A stretch of 64,000 bases of DNA from Synechococcus sp. KORDI-49 (GTDB taxonomy: Bacteria > Cyanobacteriota > Cyanobacteriia > PCC-6307 > Cyanobiaceae). A program made the translations under genes and the position numbers. Position 1 is the first letter of the stretch, and each line of letters begins with the position of its first letter. Below are positions 1-9,575 of the stretch, in pieces. Location: positions 2,111,163 through 2,175,162 of the forward strand of contig NZ_CP006270.1 of NCBI RefSeq assembly GCF_000737575.1, written 5' to 3'. Under the pieces are notes generated by a model. The model worked only from the letters and a program-made list of their open reading frames with translations, did no database searches and was not told where the DNA came from.

Positions 1-263
<263 letters not shown>

Positions 264-322
264 CCTGTCAACGGTTCGGTCACATCACTCTTCAGAATGT
301 CCCCTTCAGTGAGCCTCCCCTG

Positions 323-703
323 ATGGCATCGGTGGATCGTCTCGGCCATGTGGCCATCCGCGTCCAGGACGTCACCCGTGCCGTGGCCTTTTACGAGGGG
401 CTGGGCATGCGCCTTGTGTGGAAAGCGGACGACTGGTGTTATCTCGAGGCAGGGCCCGGGCGCGACGGGCTTGCCCTGCTGGGTCCGGATTACAAGGCTG
501 CCGGCCCCCACTTCGCCTTCCACTTCCGTGACCGCGACGACGTGGATCAGATCCATCAACAGCTTCAGCAGTCCGGTGTGTTCGTGGGGTCTGTGCATGA
601 CCACCGCGATGGCACGGCTTCCTTCTACCTGAAGGATCCAGACGGCAACTGGCTGGAGATGCTTTATGAACCCCCCGGTGGCATTCCTTCCAACTGCAGC
701 TGA
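323..703 (+). CDS. VOC (glyoxalase/bleomycin-resistance fold) family protein
   Basis: A 126-residue single-module vicinal oxygen chelate protein. It begins with the typical DRLGHVAIRVQDVTRAVAFY strand-helix and ends with the DPDGNWLEML strand, the usual pattern of glyoxalase-I-like proteins. Candidate metal ligands are the His in GHVAIRV, the His in the central HFAFHF strand and the Glu in WLEML. Glyoxalase I detoxifies methylglyoxal, but VOC members also include dioxygenases and antibiotic-binding proteins, so the substrate is not assigned. The ATG at 323 is the first start giving a full fold. Its last 38 bases overlap the start of mutS2 in another frame, so the two genes are probably co-transcribed. 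Confidence 0.85.
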   Translation: MASVDRLGHVAIRVQDVTRAVAFYEGLGMRLVWKADDWCYLEAGPGRDGLALLGPDYKAAGPHFAFHFRDRDDVDQIHQQLQQSGVFVGSVHDHRDGTASFYLKDPDGNWLEMLYEPPGGIPSNCS

Positions 704-3098
704 CGCCCCCGTCGAGCGGGATCGTGCTCTGCAGGAGACGCTCGGGCTCCTGGAATGGCCGCGGGTCTGCGAGCACCTCTCCGGGTTCGCGTCCACGGCG
801 ATGGGACGCGTTGCTGCACGGTCCCTGTCGCTGCCGGCTGGCCTTGCCCAAAGTCGAACGGCTCTGAAGGAGACCGTGGAACTGGTGACCCTCGATGATC
901 TGAGCGAGGGAGGGATCAGCTTCCGAGGCGTACGGGATCTGCGGCCGGTTGTGTTGCGTTGCAGCAAAGGCGGCACCGCATCCGGGGAGGAGCTGCTGGC
1001 GGTGGCGGAGACCCTGGCAACCGCACGGCGGCTTCGGCGGCAGATCGATGAACCGGAGCTTCGACCGGCGTGCAGCGATCTGATCGCTGCGATGGTGACC
1101 CTTCCGGAGCTGGAGCAGCGGCTGAAGTTCGCTCTCGAGGAGGGCGGACGTGTGGCCGACCGCGCCAGCGCTCCCCTGGCGGGCCTGCGGCGGCAATGGG
1201 ACGGTCTGCGGCAGGAGCGTCGCGACAAGTTGCAGGATCTGCTGCGGCGTCTCGGTCCGTTGCTGCAGGACACGGTGATCGCACAACGCCACGGGCGTCC
1301 TGTGCTGGCGGTCAAGGCCGGAGCGGTGGGACAGGTGCCGGGGCAGGTGCATGACAGTTCGGCCTCGGGCAGCACCCTGTTCGTGGAGCCACGTTCCGTG
1401 CTCGCGATCGGCAACCGGCTGGTGGACATTGAGGCCCGGATCCGTGAGGAGGAGCTGCGGGTCCTGGCTGAGCTGAGCGAGCGGGTGGCGGAGCAGGAGC
1501 AGCCGCTCAACGTTCTCAATGGAGTGCTGCTTCGGCTGGACCTGGCGCTGGCTCGAGGCCGTTACGGTCGCTGGCTGGGAGGATCGGTGCCCCAGCTGGA
1601 GGACCGGCCGGAGGCGCCGTTCCGGCTGGAGAACCTGCGCCACCCCCTGCTGGTTTGGCAGGAGAAGCATGACGAAGGCCCGGCTGTGGTGCCGATCTCG
1701 GTGGAGGTGTCTGAAGAGCTGCGGGTCGTTGCGATCACTGGTCCCAACACCGGCGGCAAGACCGTGACCCTGAAGAGCATCGGTCTGGCGGCCCTGATGG
1801 CCCGCGCGGGCATGCTGCTTCCCTGTTCCGGGCAGCCGTCGCTGCCGTGGTGCGCTCAGGTGTTGGCGGACATCGGTGATGAGCAGTCCCTGCAGCAGAG
1901 CCTCTCCACCTTCAGCGGCCATGTGAAGCGGATCGGTCGCATCCTGGACGCGTTGCAGCAGGGGCCCGCCCCGGCTCTGGTGCTTCTCGATGAGGTGGGT
2001 GCAGGCACCGACCCCAGCGAGGGCACCGCCCTGGCGACGGCCTTGCTGAAGGCTCTCGCGGATCGGGCCCGGCTCACGATCGCCACCACCCACTTCGGTG
2101 AACTGAAGGCACTCAAGTACGGCGATGGCCGTTTTGAGAACGCCTCGGTGGCTTTCAACCCTGAGACGCTCTCACCCACCTATGAATTGCTGTGGGGCAT
2201 CCCCGGGCGCAGCAATGCCCTGGCGATCGCCACCCGGCTTGGCCTCGACCGGCAGGTGCTGGATCAGGCCCAGGAGCTGCTCGCTCCAGCCGGAGATGGA
2301 GAGGTCAACAGTGTCATCCGTGGTCTCGAGGAGCAACGGCAACGCCAGCAGGCCGCGGCGGAGGATGCCGCGGCACTGCTGGCCCGCACCGAGCTGCTGC
2401 ATGAGGAGTTGCTGCAGCGCTGGCAGCAGCAGAAACAGCAGTCAGCGGAGCGCCAGGAGCAGGGCCGGCAGCGTCTGGAGCGTTCGATCCGTGACGGTCA
2501 GAAGGAGGTGCGCACCCTGATCCGTCGGCTGAGGGACGGCCAGGCTGATGGTGAGACGGCCCGGCGGGCCGGCCAGCGCCTGCGCAAGCTGGAGGACCGT
2601 CATCGGCCTGAACCGGAGCGCCGGGCGCACGCTGGATGGCGGCCCCAGGTGGGAGACCGCATCCGTCTGCTGGCTCTCGGGAAGGCTGCTGATGTGCTGG
2701 AGATGTCAGACGATGGTTTGCAGCTCACCGTGCGTTGCGGCGTGATGCGCAGCACCGTGGAGCTGGCGGCGGTAGAAAGTCTCGATGGCCGCAAGCCGGA
2801 GCCGCCGGAGGCGGTGGTGAAGGTGAAAGCCCGGACGCCATCAGGAGGCGGCGGTCAGGTGCGCACGTCGCGCAACACGGTGGATGTCCGTGGTCTTCGG
2901 GTTCATGAAGCGGAGGCTGCCGTGGAGGAGCACCTGCGCTCTGCGTCCGGTGCCGTCTGGGTGATCCACGGGATCGGGACCGGGAAGCTGAAGCGCGGCC
3001 TGCGGGCCTGGCTGGACACGGTGCCCTACGTGGAACGCGTCACCGATGCGGACCAGGGCGATGGTGGACAGGGCTGCAGCGTGGTCTGGCTGCGCTGA
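666..3098 (+). CDS. mutS2: MutS2 family DNA/ribosome-processing ATPase with Smr domain
   Basis: An 810-residue MutS2 protein. This family lacks the mismatch-recognition domains of MutS; it has been linked to suppression of recombination and, in Bacillus, to rescue of collided ribosomes. The order seen is an N-terminal helical core/clamp region (about residues 20-330), the ABC-type ATPase with Walker A GPNTGGKTVTLKS near 360 and Walker B VLLDEVGAGTDPSEG near 440, a Gln/Glu/Arg-rich coiled coil (about 540-660), and a C-terminal Smr nuclease-like domain (about 735-810) with DVRGLRVHEA and VIHGIGTGKLKRGL. The length matches the family. The ATG at 666 lies inside the VOC gene (38-bp overlap). The 3' end faces a convergent ABC gene only 8 bp away, with no room for a separate terminator. 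Confidence 0.95.
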   Translation: MNPPVAFLPTAADAPVERDRALQETLGLLEWPRVCEHLSGFASTAMGRVAARSLSLPAGLAQSRTALKETVELVTLDDLSEGGISFRGVRDLRPVVLRCSKGGTASGEELLAVAETLATARRLRRQIDEPELRPACSDLIAAMVTLPELEQRLKFALEEGGRVADRASAPLAGLRRQWDGLRQERRDKLQDLLRRLGPLLQDTVIAQRHGRPVLAVKAGAVGQVPGQVHDSSASGSTLFVEPRSVLAIGNRLVDIEARIREEELRVLAELSERVAEQEQPLNVLNGVLLRLDLALARGRYGRWLGGSVPQLEDRPEAPFRLENLRHPLLVWQEKHDEGPAVVPISVEVSEELRVVAITGPNTGGKTVTLKSIGLAALMARAGMLLPCSGQPSLPWCAQVLADIGDEQSLQQSLSTFSGHVKRIGRILDALQQGPAPALVLLDEVGAGTDPSEGTALATALLKALADRARLTIATTHFGELKALKYGDGRFENASVAFNPETLSPTYELLWGIPGRSNALAIATRLGLDRQVLDQAQELLAPAGDGEVNSVIRGLEEQRQRQQAAAEDAAALLARTELLHEELLQRWQQQKQQSAERQEQGRQRLERSIRDGQKEVRTLIRRLRDGQADGETARRAGQRLRKLEDRHRPEPERRAHAGWRPQVGDRIRLLALGKAADVLEMSDDGLQLTVRCGVMRSTVELAAVESLDGRKPEPPEAVVKVKARTPSGGGGQVRTSRNTVDVRGLRVHEAEAAVEEHLRSASGAVWVIHGIGTGKLKRGLRAWLDTVPYVERVTDADQGDGGQGCSVVWLR

Positions 3099-3106
3099 GG
3101 GAGCCT

Positions 3107-4384
3107 TCAGAGACGGGGAAGCTGTGGTTCTTCGGGTGAGCTCCGGGCAGGTTCCGGTGGGCAGATGGCATCGCCTTCGGCGTCAAACAGCCGCCAGCCC
3201 TGGGGATCGGGATCCAGGTGCAGCCTTCCTCCCACGATCACCGCAAGGTCCGCCTCGGTGCGCACCGTCACCAGGTGACCGCCATGGAGCAGCTGACAGG
3301 TGATCAGCTGCTCGTTGCCCAGCACTTCGACATGACGGATCTCCGCCGGCAGGTTGCGATTGGTAGAAGGGGCGACCCTCCAGCCTTCCGGCCGCAGCCC
3401 TGCCGTGAGCACCTGCCCCTCCAGTGCGGGGAGTGCCTCGGCCATCGGCCCCTCCACCGGCAGTCGACGATCCTCCAGCAGCAGGGTGGCTGCGGGTGCC
3501 ACCGTGACCGGCAGCAGGGCCATCGGCGGGCTGCCGATGAACTGGGCGACGAACAGATTCGAGGGCCATCGGTACAACTCCATGGGAGTCCCCAGCTGCT
3601 GCAGGTATCCCTGATTGAGCACGGCGATGCGATGACCCATCGTCATCGCTTCGACCTGATCGTGAGTCACATACAGCGTCGTGGTCCCCAGCTGTTTCTG
3701 CAGCTCGACGATGCGGGTCCGGGTGCTGTTTCGCAGCTTGGCATCGAGATTGCTGAGCGGCTCGTCCATCAGAAAGACCTTTGGCTGCCGGGCCATCGCA
3801 CGTCCGAGAGCGACCCGCTGTTTCTGGCCACCGGAGAGTTCCTTCGGCAGTCGATCCAGCAAGTCCGTCAGTTCCAGCGACTCAGCCACCTCCCCCACGC
3901 GCGTTTCGATGCGTCGCTCGCGGGGACTGGGCACCTGCAGGCAGGGCGGCAGGTGGCGAGCACTTCGGTGCAGCTGATCCTGCAGACGCTGCAGTGGCGG
4001 CAGAGAGCGGCTGCGTCGCAGCCCGAAGCTGAGGTTGTCCCGGACGCTCAGATGCGGATAGAGCGCGTAGCTCTGAAACACCATGGCCACATCCCGTTGG
4101 GCCGGCCGCACCCTGCTGACGGGTCGATCACCGATCAGGATCTCTCCGGCGGATGGGAGTTCAAGTCCTGCCAGAAGACGAAGAAGCGTGCTTTTGCCGC
4201 AGCCGGAAGGTCCGACAAGCACGAGAAACTCACCGTCCTCGATCATCAGATCAAGGCTTCGGATCACGTCGACGGGGCGGCCCCCTCGTCGGCCTGGGTA
4301 GCTCTTGCAGAGGGCTTCGAATCGGACGCCGGCCAAGCGTTGGGACTGCAGCCACCTGATCCTAGGGTTGTGGATTCGACCCAC
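3107..4384 (-). CDS. ABC transporter ATP-binding protein, MalK/UgpC type
   Basis: An ATPase of a carbohydrate-type ABC importer. It has Walker [17 protein letters not shown], a Q-loop [11 protein letters not shown], the signature [16 protein letters not shown], Walker [13 protein letters not shown] and the switch [17 protein letters not shown]-terminal TOBE-like regulatory domain of about 150 residues follows [12 protein letters not shown]. There is an unusual insert of about 30 residues (Arg/Leu-rich, around [20 protein letters not shown]) before the signature motif, making it longer than typical MalK/GgtA proteins. In cyanobacteria such solitary ATPases can serve glucosylglycerol, sucrose or trehalose uptake, but no permease or binding protein is adjacent, so the substrate is open. 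The start is uncertain: GTG at 4384 gives 425 aa but leaves only 11 bp to the divergent obgE; TTG at 4336 gives 409 aa. Confidence 0.88.
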   Translation of the reverse strand: MGRIHNPRIRWLQSQRLAGVRFEALCKSYPGRRGGRPVDVIRSLDLMIEDGEFLVLVGPSGCGKSTLLRLLAGLELPSAGEILIGDRPVSRVRPAQRDVAMVFQSYALYPHLSVRDNLSFGLRRSRSLPPLQRLQDQLHRSARHLPPCLQVPSPRERRIETRVGEVAESLELTDLLDRLPKELSGGQKQRVALGRAMARQPKVFLMDEPLSNLDAKLRNSTRTRIVELQKQLGTTTLYVTHDQVEAMTMGHRIAVLNQGYLQQLGTPMELYRWPSNLFVAQFIGSPPMALLPVTVAPAATLLLEDRRLPVEGPMAEALPALEGQVLTAGLRPEGWRVAPSTNRNLPAEIRHVEVLGNEQLITCQLLHGGHLVTVRTEADLAVIVGGRLHLDPDPQGWRLFDAEGDAICPPEPARSSPEEPQLPRL

Positions 4385-4395
4385 CCGGCGCCACC

Positions 4396-5385
4396 GTGCA
4401 GTTCATCGATCAGGCACGGATCACGGCTCGAGGTGGCCGCGGCGGCGACGGGATTGCGGCCTTCCGACGCGAGAAGTACGTGCCGGCAGGTGGACCTTCC
4501 GGCGGTGATGGCGGTTACGGCGGACATGTCGTGCTGGAGGCCGATGCCAATCTCCAGACTCTGCTGGACTTCAAATACAAGCGTCTGTTCGCTGCCGACG
4601 ACGGCCGGCGCGGTGGACCGAACAAGTGCACCGGGGCCTCAGGGCGTGAACTGGTGGTGAAGGTCCCGTGCGGGACGGAAGTGCGACATCTCACCACTGG
4701 AATCCTGCTCGGCGATCTGATCAACGGCGGTGAACGGCTGGTGGTCGCTTTCGGCGGGCGCGGAGGGCTGGGCAATGCTCATTACCTGAGCAACCGCAAT
4801 CGCGCTCCCGAAAAATTCACCGAGGGTCGCGATGGAGAGGAGTGGCCGCTTCAGCTTGAGCTCAAACTGCTGGCCGAGGTCGGCATCATCGGCCTGCCGA
4901 ATGCCGGCAAAAGCACCCTGATCGCCGTGTTGTCAGCCGCTCGCCCCAAAATCGCCGACTATCCATTCACCACCCTGGTCCCGAATCTCGGGGTCGTGCG
5001 ACGACCGAGCGGTGATGGAACTGTCTTCGCTGACATCCCAGGACTCATCGCCGGTGCCGCTCAGGGAGCCGGGCTTGGCCACGACTTCCTGCGCCACATC
5101 GAGCGCACCCGATTGCTGATTCATCTGGTTGATGCCGGGGCAGACGATCCGATCGGCGATCTGCGGGTGGTGGAGAACGAGCTGGAGGCTTATGGCCATG
5201 GGCTCGTGGAACGACCCCGCATCCTGGTGCTGAACAAACAGGAACTTGTTTCCGACGATCAACTGCCTGAGCTGGTCGGTGACCTCGAAGGGGCCAGCGG
5301 CCGTTCCGTGTTGTGCGTCTCAGCAGCGATGGGGAGCAATCTCGATGCTCTGCTGGAGCGCGTCTGGCGCGAACTGGGGGTCTGA
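4396..5385 (+). CDS. obgE: Obg family GTPase ObgE/CgtA
   Basis: A 329-residue essential GTPase that binds the 50S ribosomal subunit and links ribosome assembly to growth and stress. The N-terminal glycine-rich Obg fold (residues 1-158) begins [18 protein letters not shown] and contains [16 protein letters not shown]. The G domain follows, with G1 [10 protein letters not shown], switch/G2 [11 protein letters not shown]3 DIPGLI, G4 LNKQE and G5 VSAAMG. The C-terminal extension of longer Obg proteins is absent, as is usual for the compact cyanobacterial form. The start is GTG (4396-4398), directly before CAGTTCATC. It is transcribed divergently from the MalK-type ATPase, and the very short gap means promoters must overlap coding DNA. 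Confidence 0.95.
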   Translation: MQFIDQARITARGGRGGDGIAAFRREKYVPAGGPSGGDGGYGGHVVLEADANLQTLLDFKYKRLFAADDGRRGGPNKCTGASGRELVVKVPCGTEVRHLTTGILLGDLINGGERLVVAFGGRGGLGNAHYLSNRNRAPEKFTEGRDGEEWPLQLELKLLAEVGIIGLPNAGKSTLIAVLSAARPKIADYPFTTLVPNLGVVRRPSGDGTVFADIPGLIAGAAQGAGLGHDFLRHIERTRLLIHLVDAGADDPIGDLRVVENELEAYGHGLVERPRILVLNKQELVSDDQLPELVGDLEGASGRSVLCVSAAMGSNLDALLERVWRELGV

Positions 5386-5465
5386 TGCTCCGTGTCGGCC
5401 GGCACATCTGAAGTTGTGAGGCCGGTCACTCCTCGCCATAACGGAGTTGGCATCCAACAGCCGCC

Positions 5466-5648
5466 ATGACTTTTTACACCTGCTTTGACGACAAAGGCGA
5501 GATCATCGCCCGTTGTCAGACCCAACAAGAAATAGATGTGCTGCGCCGCATGGGGCGCCCGATCGCTGAGGTGAAGGCCATGAAGAATGAAGAGTCTGTG
5601 GTCTGCAGCCTTACCGGCAGCCCCTCGGACTTCAACGAGGAGATCTGA
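5466..5648 (+). CDS. Conserved small hypothetical protein (60 aa)
   Basis: A short acidic protein beginning MTFYTCFDDKGEIIARC, with three cysteines (C6, C17 and one near residue 47) and no signal peptide or membrane segment. ATG at 5466 opens 80 bp after obgE on the same strand. The codon use resembles the flanking core genes, and the ORF ends just before the convergent cp12. No domain is recognised and no function is assigned. Small conserved proteins of this type are common in picocyanobacterial cores, so a real gene is likely. Confidence 0.65.
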   Translation: MTFYTCFDDKGEIIARCQTQQEIDVLRRMGRPIAEVKAMKNEESVVCSLTGSPSDFNEEI

Positions 5649-5662
5649 TTCGCAGATCCCCT

Positions 5663-5687
5663 GGTCGTTCGACCTGACTGATCAGTC
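5663..5687. terminator. Two adjacent dyads between convergent genes
   Basis: GGTCG-TT-CGACC (5663-5674) is followed by the perfect palindrome GACTGATCAGTC (5676-5687), which overlaps the cp12 stop codon. They sit between the 60-aa gene and the convergent cp12, so a bidirectional stop or transcript-end structure is plausible. No clear T-run follows on either strand, so the call is weak. Confidence 0.3.
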
Positions 5688-5900
5688 GTCGTAGACCCGG
5701 CACTCATCGGCGTCCGGGTTGGCCTCGCAATGGAGCTCCAGGGACGTCGGGTCGTGGGAGTCCTCGGGGTGGTGTTCCTTGTACTCCTCGAGAGAGTGGA
5801 GTTCATCTTCGAGGTGACGGACCTTGGCCTCATCGCCTGCGGCTTTGGCCGCTTCGATCTCGGACTTGTCCTTGTTGATGTGCTCGTCGATGGATTTCAT
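5682..5900 (-). CDS. cp12: CP12 family regulator of the Calvin cycle (short form)
   Basis: A 72-residue highly charged, probably partly disordered protein. CP12 tethers glyceraldehyde-3-phosphate dehydrogenase and phosphoribulokinase into an inactive complex in the dark through thiol redox changes. The C-terminal GAPDH-binding signature is clear: CEANPDADECRVYDD, with the redox Cys pair C58/C67. The N-terminal Cys pair that contacts phosphoribulokinase in canonical CP12 is absent, and the AWD_VEEL core is reduced to LEDELHSLEEYKEHH. The ATG at 5900 is preceded by a good GGGAGA ribosome-binding site. It lies downstream of, and in the same direction as, the ABC-F gene, 106 bp away. Confidence 0.9.
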   Translation of the reverse strand: MKSIDEHINKDKSEIEAAKAAGDEAKVRHLEDELHSLEEYKEHHPEDSHDPTSLELHCEANPDADECRVYDD

Positions 5901-6006
5901 GGAATCTCCCCGATGCCGCTCACCACATTACGACCCATCTCAAGGGTGAGTGCGGTCGTTTTCGTTTGCGGCAGTTCCCTGACATCGCCGCCCTGGCCCT
6001 GTGAGA

Positions 6007-7905
6007 TCAGGGTCTCAGTTCGCTCAGCTCAAGCCAGCGTTCCTCTGCCTGTTCGATGCTGCTGATCAGTTCGGCGAGCTCGATGCTGAGCCTGGCCACC
6101 TCGGATCCCTCACAGGTCAGCTCCCGTTCCAGGGCCGTCCGCTTGGTCTCGAGTTCAGGGAGCTGCTGATCCAGCGATGCCAGTTCCTTCGATTCCTTGA
6201 AGCTGCGGCGACGGGGCTTCTCCTCGTCACCTCTGTCCCTGGAGTCCTTTCGGGATGGAGGAACTGCGGCACTGGTCTGCTGTCGCTCCTGCTGCCGCTG
6301 CTGGTCGAGGAATTCCGAGTAGTTGCCTTCGAAGCGTTGCAGCCGGCCGGCTTCGAAACAGAACAGACGGTCCACCGTGCGGTCGAGGAAATAGCGGTCG
6401 TGGGAGACCACGATCACGCAACCGCGGAAGTCTTCGAGAAAGTCCTCCAGAACGCTCAGCGTCTGCACATCCAGATCGTTGGTGGGCTCATCGAGCAGCA
6501 GCACATTCGGAGCCTGAATCAGCATCCGGCAAAGGGTCAGGCGCCGCCGCTCGCCCCCGGAGAGTTTGGCCAGGGGGCTGTGCTGCTGCGCTGGTGGAAA
6601 CAGAAACCGCTCCAGCAGCTGAGAGGCGGTGAGCTGCTCGCCTCCGAGGTCGATGCGGCTGGCAGCCTCCTCCACGAATTCGATGACCTTGCGCTCCAGT
6701 CCCTTGCCCTTGGTGAAGTCCTCGGTGTGCTGGTCCAGATAGCCGATGTGGACGGTTTCCCCAAGGCGCAGGGAGCCGTGGGTGGCACTGCGGCGACCGG
6801 CGATCAAATCCAGCAGCGTGGATTTGCCGCTGCCGTTCGGGCCGATGATCCCCACCCGGTCCTCGGGGCTGAAGCTATAGGTGAAGTCATCCAGAAGCCT
6901 CCGGCCTTCGGCACTGCCGTCGGTGCTGACCCCCAGTCCCTCGGCTTCGATCACCAGCTTGCCGATGCGTCGGCTGACGCTGGTCATCTCCAGTTTTCCC
7001 CGGGCCTGCACCGGTTGTTCTTCCCGCATGGTTTCGATGCGCTGCAGGCGAGCCTTCTGCTTTGTGCTGCGTGCTTTCGGGCCCTGGCGCAGCCAGGCCA
7101 GTTCCCGCCTCAGCACCCCCTTGAACTTGGCCGCCGAGGAGGCTTCAGACGCCTCCTCGGCGGCCTTGTGCTGCAGGTAGGTGCTGTAGTTGCCCTGATA
7201 GGTCCGCGCCCGGCCTCGGGCCACTTCAACCATCCGGCGGGTGATTCGGTCGAGCACGTAGCGATCGTGGGTGACGAGCACCAGGGCTCCCGGGTAGCGG
7301 TCCAACCAGCTCTGGAGCCACTCCACGGCAGTGGCGTCCAGGTGGTTGGTCGGTTCATCCAGCAGCAGCACGTCCGGGCACGCGACCAGGGCTGAGGCCA
7401 GTCCGACCCGTTTGCGGTAGCCGCCGGAGAGAGCTTCCACAGGCTTCTGCAGGTCGCTGATTCCGAGTTTCTGAAGCACCTCGCGGCACTGCTGCTCCAG
7501 GCTCCAGGCCTCTTCCTCATCCATCCGCTGGCTCAGGTCGCCCAGCTCGGCCAGCAGCGCTTGATTCTCGGGATCAGCTGCCACGGCCTCACTCAGGGAG
7601 CTGAAGCGAAGCAGCAGATCACGCTTGGCACCACATCCCTGCAGCACCTGCTCCAGAACCGTGAGTCCGGGTGTGACGCGGCTGTCCTGCCCCACCAGCT
7701 CCACCCGCAGCCGCGGTGAGCAACGCCGTTCCCCCTCTCCGAGGGGTTCCTGGCCGGCCAGCACCTTCAGCAGCGTTGATTTGCCCGCTCCATTCGGGCC
7801 GATCAGTCCGAGTCTCTCCCCCTCTCCGATGTGGAGATCCAGCTCAGCGAACAGGGTGCGGATGCCGAAATCCTTTCCGGCCCCCACCAGGCTGATCAGA
7901 CTCAC
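6007..7905 (-). CDS. ABC-F family ATPase (Uup/EttA-like)
   Basis: A 632-residue protein with two ABC ATPase domains and no membrane segments, the architecture of ABC-F translation factors that act at the ribosomal E-site. Domain 1 has Walker A GPNGAGKSTLLKVLAG, signature LSGGYRKRVGLASALV and DVLLLDEPTNHLD. After an Arg/Lys-rich linker of about 80 residues, domain 2 has GPNGSGKSTLLDLIAG, LSGGERRRLTLC and NVLLLDEPTNDLD. The C-terminal 90 residues are charged and predicted coiled coil, as in Uup. The ATG overlaps the stop of the DUF2301 gene by 4 bp (ATGA), so translation is probably coupled. It is third in a minus-strand operon after the GST and DUF2301 genes. Confidence 0.92.
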   Translation of the reverse strand: MSLISLVGAGKDFGIRTLFAELDLHIGEGERLGLIGPNGAGKSTLLKVLAGQEPLGEGERRCSPRLRVELVGQDSRVTPGLTVLEQVLQGCGAKRDLLLRFSSLSEAVAADPENQALLAELGDLSQRMDEEEAWSLEQQCREVLQKLGISDLQKPVEALSGGYRKRVGLASALVACPDVLLLDEPTNHLDATAVEWLQSWLDRYPGALVLVTHDRYVLDRITRRMVEVARGRARTYQGNYSTYLQHKAAEEASEASSAAKFKGVLRRELAWLRQGPKARSTKQKARLQRIETMREEQPVQARGKLEMTSVSRRIGKLVIEAEGLGVSTDGSAEGRRLLDDFTYSFSPEDRVGIIGPNGSGKSTLLDLIAGRRSATHGSLRLGETVHIGYLDQHTEDFTKGKGLERKVIEFVEEAASRIDLGGEQLTASQLLERFLFPPAQQHSPLAKLSGGERRRLTLCRMLIQAPNVLLLDEPTNDLDVQTLSVLEDFLEDFRGCVIVVSHDRYFLDRTVDRLFCFEAGRLQRFEGNYSEFLDQQRQQERQQTSAAVPPSRKDSRDRGDEEKPRRRSFKESKELASLDQQLPELETKRTALERELTCEGSEVARLSIELAELISSIEQAEERWLELSELRP

Positions 7906-8540
7906 GGGGTCCCGGCAGACAGCTGACCGTCCAGATAAGCAAAGACGCTCTTGTCGCCGACATCCGCAGCGGCTTCGATGCCGAATTTCCGCAGAGCCAG
8001 CACGACCAGAAGCAGGCCGGCAACACCCACCAGCACCAGCCCGGATTCGTCGCCGAGCAGACCGACGAGACGACCCAGCAACGCCAGGGGAAGCAGCAGA
8101 GTGAGACCGATCGCCTCCGGTCTCTGGAAGCAGAAGAATTCCTTGAAGCCGATTCCCGCCAGGGCCGCGAAGAGTGGCCCGACGGCCAGGATCCAGAGCG
8201 GCCTGCCGGCCAGTGTGGCGAGGGCATCAGCAGGTCCCGCTGTGATCAGCAAGGCCCCCCATCCGGCACATCCCAGCAACCAGAACAGCTGGAGTGCGCG
8301 GTGCAACGGCCTCAGGTAGATGTGAATCCACTTCAGTGCCAGACCGATCCCGGCGGTCAGGGGCAGCAGCCACAGCCAGGCCCAGGATCCTCCGAGGGCC
8401 CACCAATGCAGCACTCCTCCGCTCATCGCCAGGCCCGAGATCAGAAGGGCGATGCGGTAGCGCTGCACCTCCCGGCGATCCTGCTCGTTGATCGTGTACG
8501 GGCCGTAGACACCGTCGAACTGGGGGTCGGCCGTGCTCAT
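7902..8540 (-). CDS. DUF2301-type integral membrane protein
   Basis: A 212-residue membrane protein with roughly six hydrophobic segments: about residues 31-50 and 52-70, then 82-103, 112-127, 140-160 and 165-182. The start FDGVYGPYTINEQDRREVQRYR and the KEFFCFQRPEA segment are typical of the cyanobacterial DUF2301 family. The function is unknown. It overlaps the upstream GST gene by 4 bp (8537-8540) and the downstream ABC-F gene by 4 bp (7902-7905), so the three form a tightly coupled operon. Confidence 0.85.
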   Translation of the reverse strand: MSTADPQFDGVYGPYTINEQDRREVQRYRIALLISGLAMSGGVLHWWALGGSWAWLWLLPLTAGIGLALKWIHIYLRPLHRALQLFWLLGCAGWGALLITAGPADALATLAGRPLWILAVGPLFAALAGIGFKEFFCFQRPEAIGLTLLLPLALLGRLVGLLGDESGLVLVGVAGLLLVVLALRKFGIEAAADVGDKSVFAYLDGQLSAGTP

Positions 8541-9511
8541 GCCTCAGGGATGGTGCTGTTCACCAGTGTGCTCAGCTCCGGGCCGGCTGGAACGATGCCC
8601 CCTGGATTGAGGGGAAACAGGGCTCCGAAATAATCCTGACGCCAGGCCTTGGCATCGCAGGTTTCAGCCACTCCGGGCAGGTCGTGGAAGCGCCTGCGCC
8701 AGGCCCATAGATGCGGAAACTGCCAGAGGGGTCTCCGGCTGCAGCCGAAGAGAGGGGAATAGACCAGTTCCCAACGGATCAACGTTGGGAAGAGTCGGAC
8801 ATCCGCCAGGGTCAGGGTCTCGCCGCACAGCCACGGACCCCTCTCCGCCAGCGCCTGCTCCACCTGTTCCAGAGCCTCGAACAGAGCTGTTTCAGCACGG
8901 TCGTAAGCCAGCTGGCCCCGGGCGAAACCGCAGCGGTAGACACCGTCGTTCACCGCCGGCTGCAGCAGGGTCTGCCACCGCTGGATCATCTCCTGATGAT
9001 CAGGAGGATCGAGGTCCGGAGCATCCTCGGAGGCGGGCCAGCGGTTCAGCAGCTCCACCAGCTGTGCACTTTCGTTGCCGAGAATGCGTGGTCCCTGGGG
9101 ATCCACCAGAGCCGGCACCGTGGCCCGATGACTTGGTGGTGCCGAGCAGGCTCTGTAGAGGTCCAGCAGGCTGCTGCAGCCGAGCCAGGCCGGATCCAGT
9201 TGCCAGCGTCCTGCGCGGTGATCAGCCGTCGCCATGAGCACGGTCAGGCTGTCTCCCAGACCTCTCAGGCGATGCACCAGCCAGGTGCGATGGGCCCATG
9301 GACAGCTGCGGCCGATGATCAGATGGGGCCGCTGCTGTTCGGAGCGGCCCCTCAGCTGCGCTTGGTCGGGTCGTTCAGCCTCGAGATGATCACTGACCGG
9401 CCGGCAGTAGTTCCCAGCAGCATCAGCAGGACCCAGGCCTCCCATCAGCCGGCTCCATTGCCATCGCCACCCTGAGCGGGCGGCCATCACCACGATCGGA
9501 GGGATCGACAT
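8537..9511 (-). CDS. Xi-class glutathione S-transferase / glutathionyl-hydroquinone reductase
   Basis: A 324-residue GST whose catalytic motif is SCPWAHRT (Cys70), the CPWA box of Xi-class enzymes. These reduce glutathionyl-hydroquinones using glutathione. The thioredoxin-like N-terminal half (about 50-160) includes [20 protein letters not shown], the usual cis-Pro and SNAIL-like region. The all-helical C-terminal half contains [20 protein letters not shown]. The frame stays open upstream to 9691, but that part reads as the antisense of the neighbouring gene; ATG at 9511 fits the family. It is the first gene of the minus-strand operon and is divergent from the aspartoacylase-like gene. Confidence 0.88.
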   Translation of the reverse strand: MSIPPIVVMAARSGWRWQWSRLMGGLGPADAAGNYCRPVSDHLEAERPDQAQLRGRSEQQRPHLIIGRSCPWAHRTWLVHRLRGLGDSLTVLMATADHRAGRWQLDPAWLGCSSLLDLYRACSAPPSHRATVPALVDPQGPRILGNESAQLVELLNRWPASEDAPDLDPPDHQEMIQRWQTLLQPAVNDGVYRCGFARGQLAYDRAETALFEALEQVEQALAERGPWLCGETLTLADVRLFPTLIRWELVYSPLFGCSRRPLWQFPHLWAWRRRFHDLPGVAETCDAKAWRQDYFGALFPLNPGGIVPAGPELSTLVNSTIPEA

Positions 9512-9575
9512 CGTCAGGATGTTTGCCGCCAGTCTGGAAGCCCATGCTTCAGTCGTGCAGCAGCGTGTGCCCCTG

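Noticed and set aside
3218-4660. 480-codon plus-strand frame
   Set aside because: Antisense to the ABC ATPase, whose Walker and signature motifs are unambiguous.
6001-7395. 464-codon plus-strand frame
   Set aside because: Antisense to the ABC-F gene; no domain-like residues.
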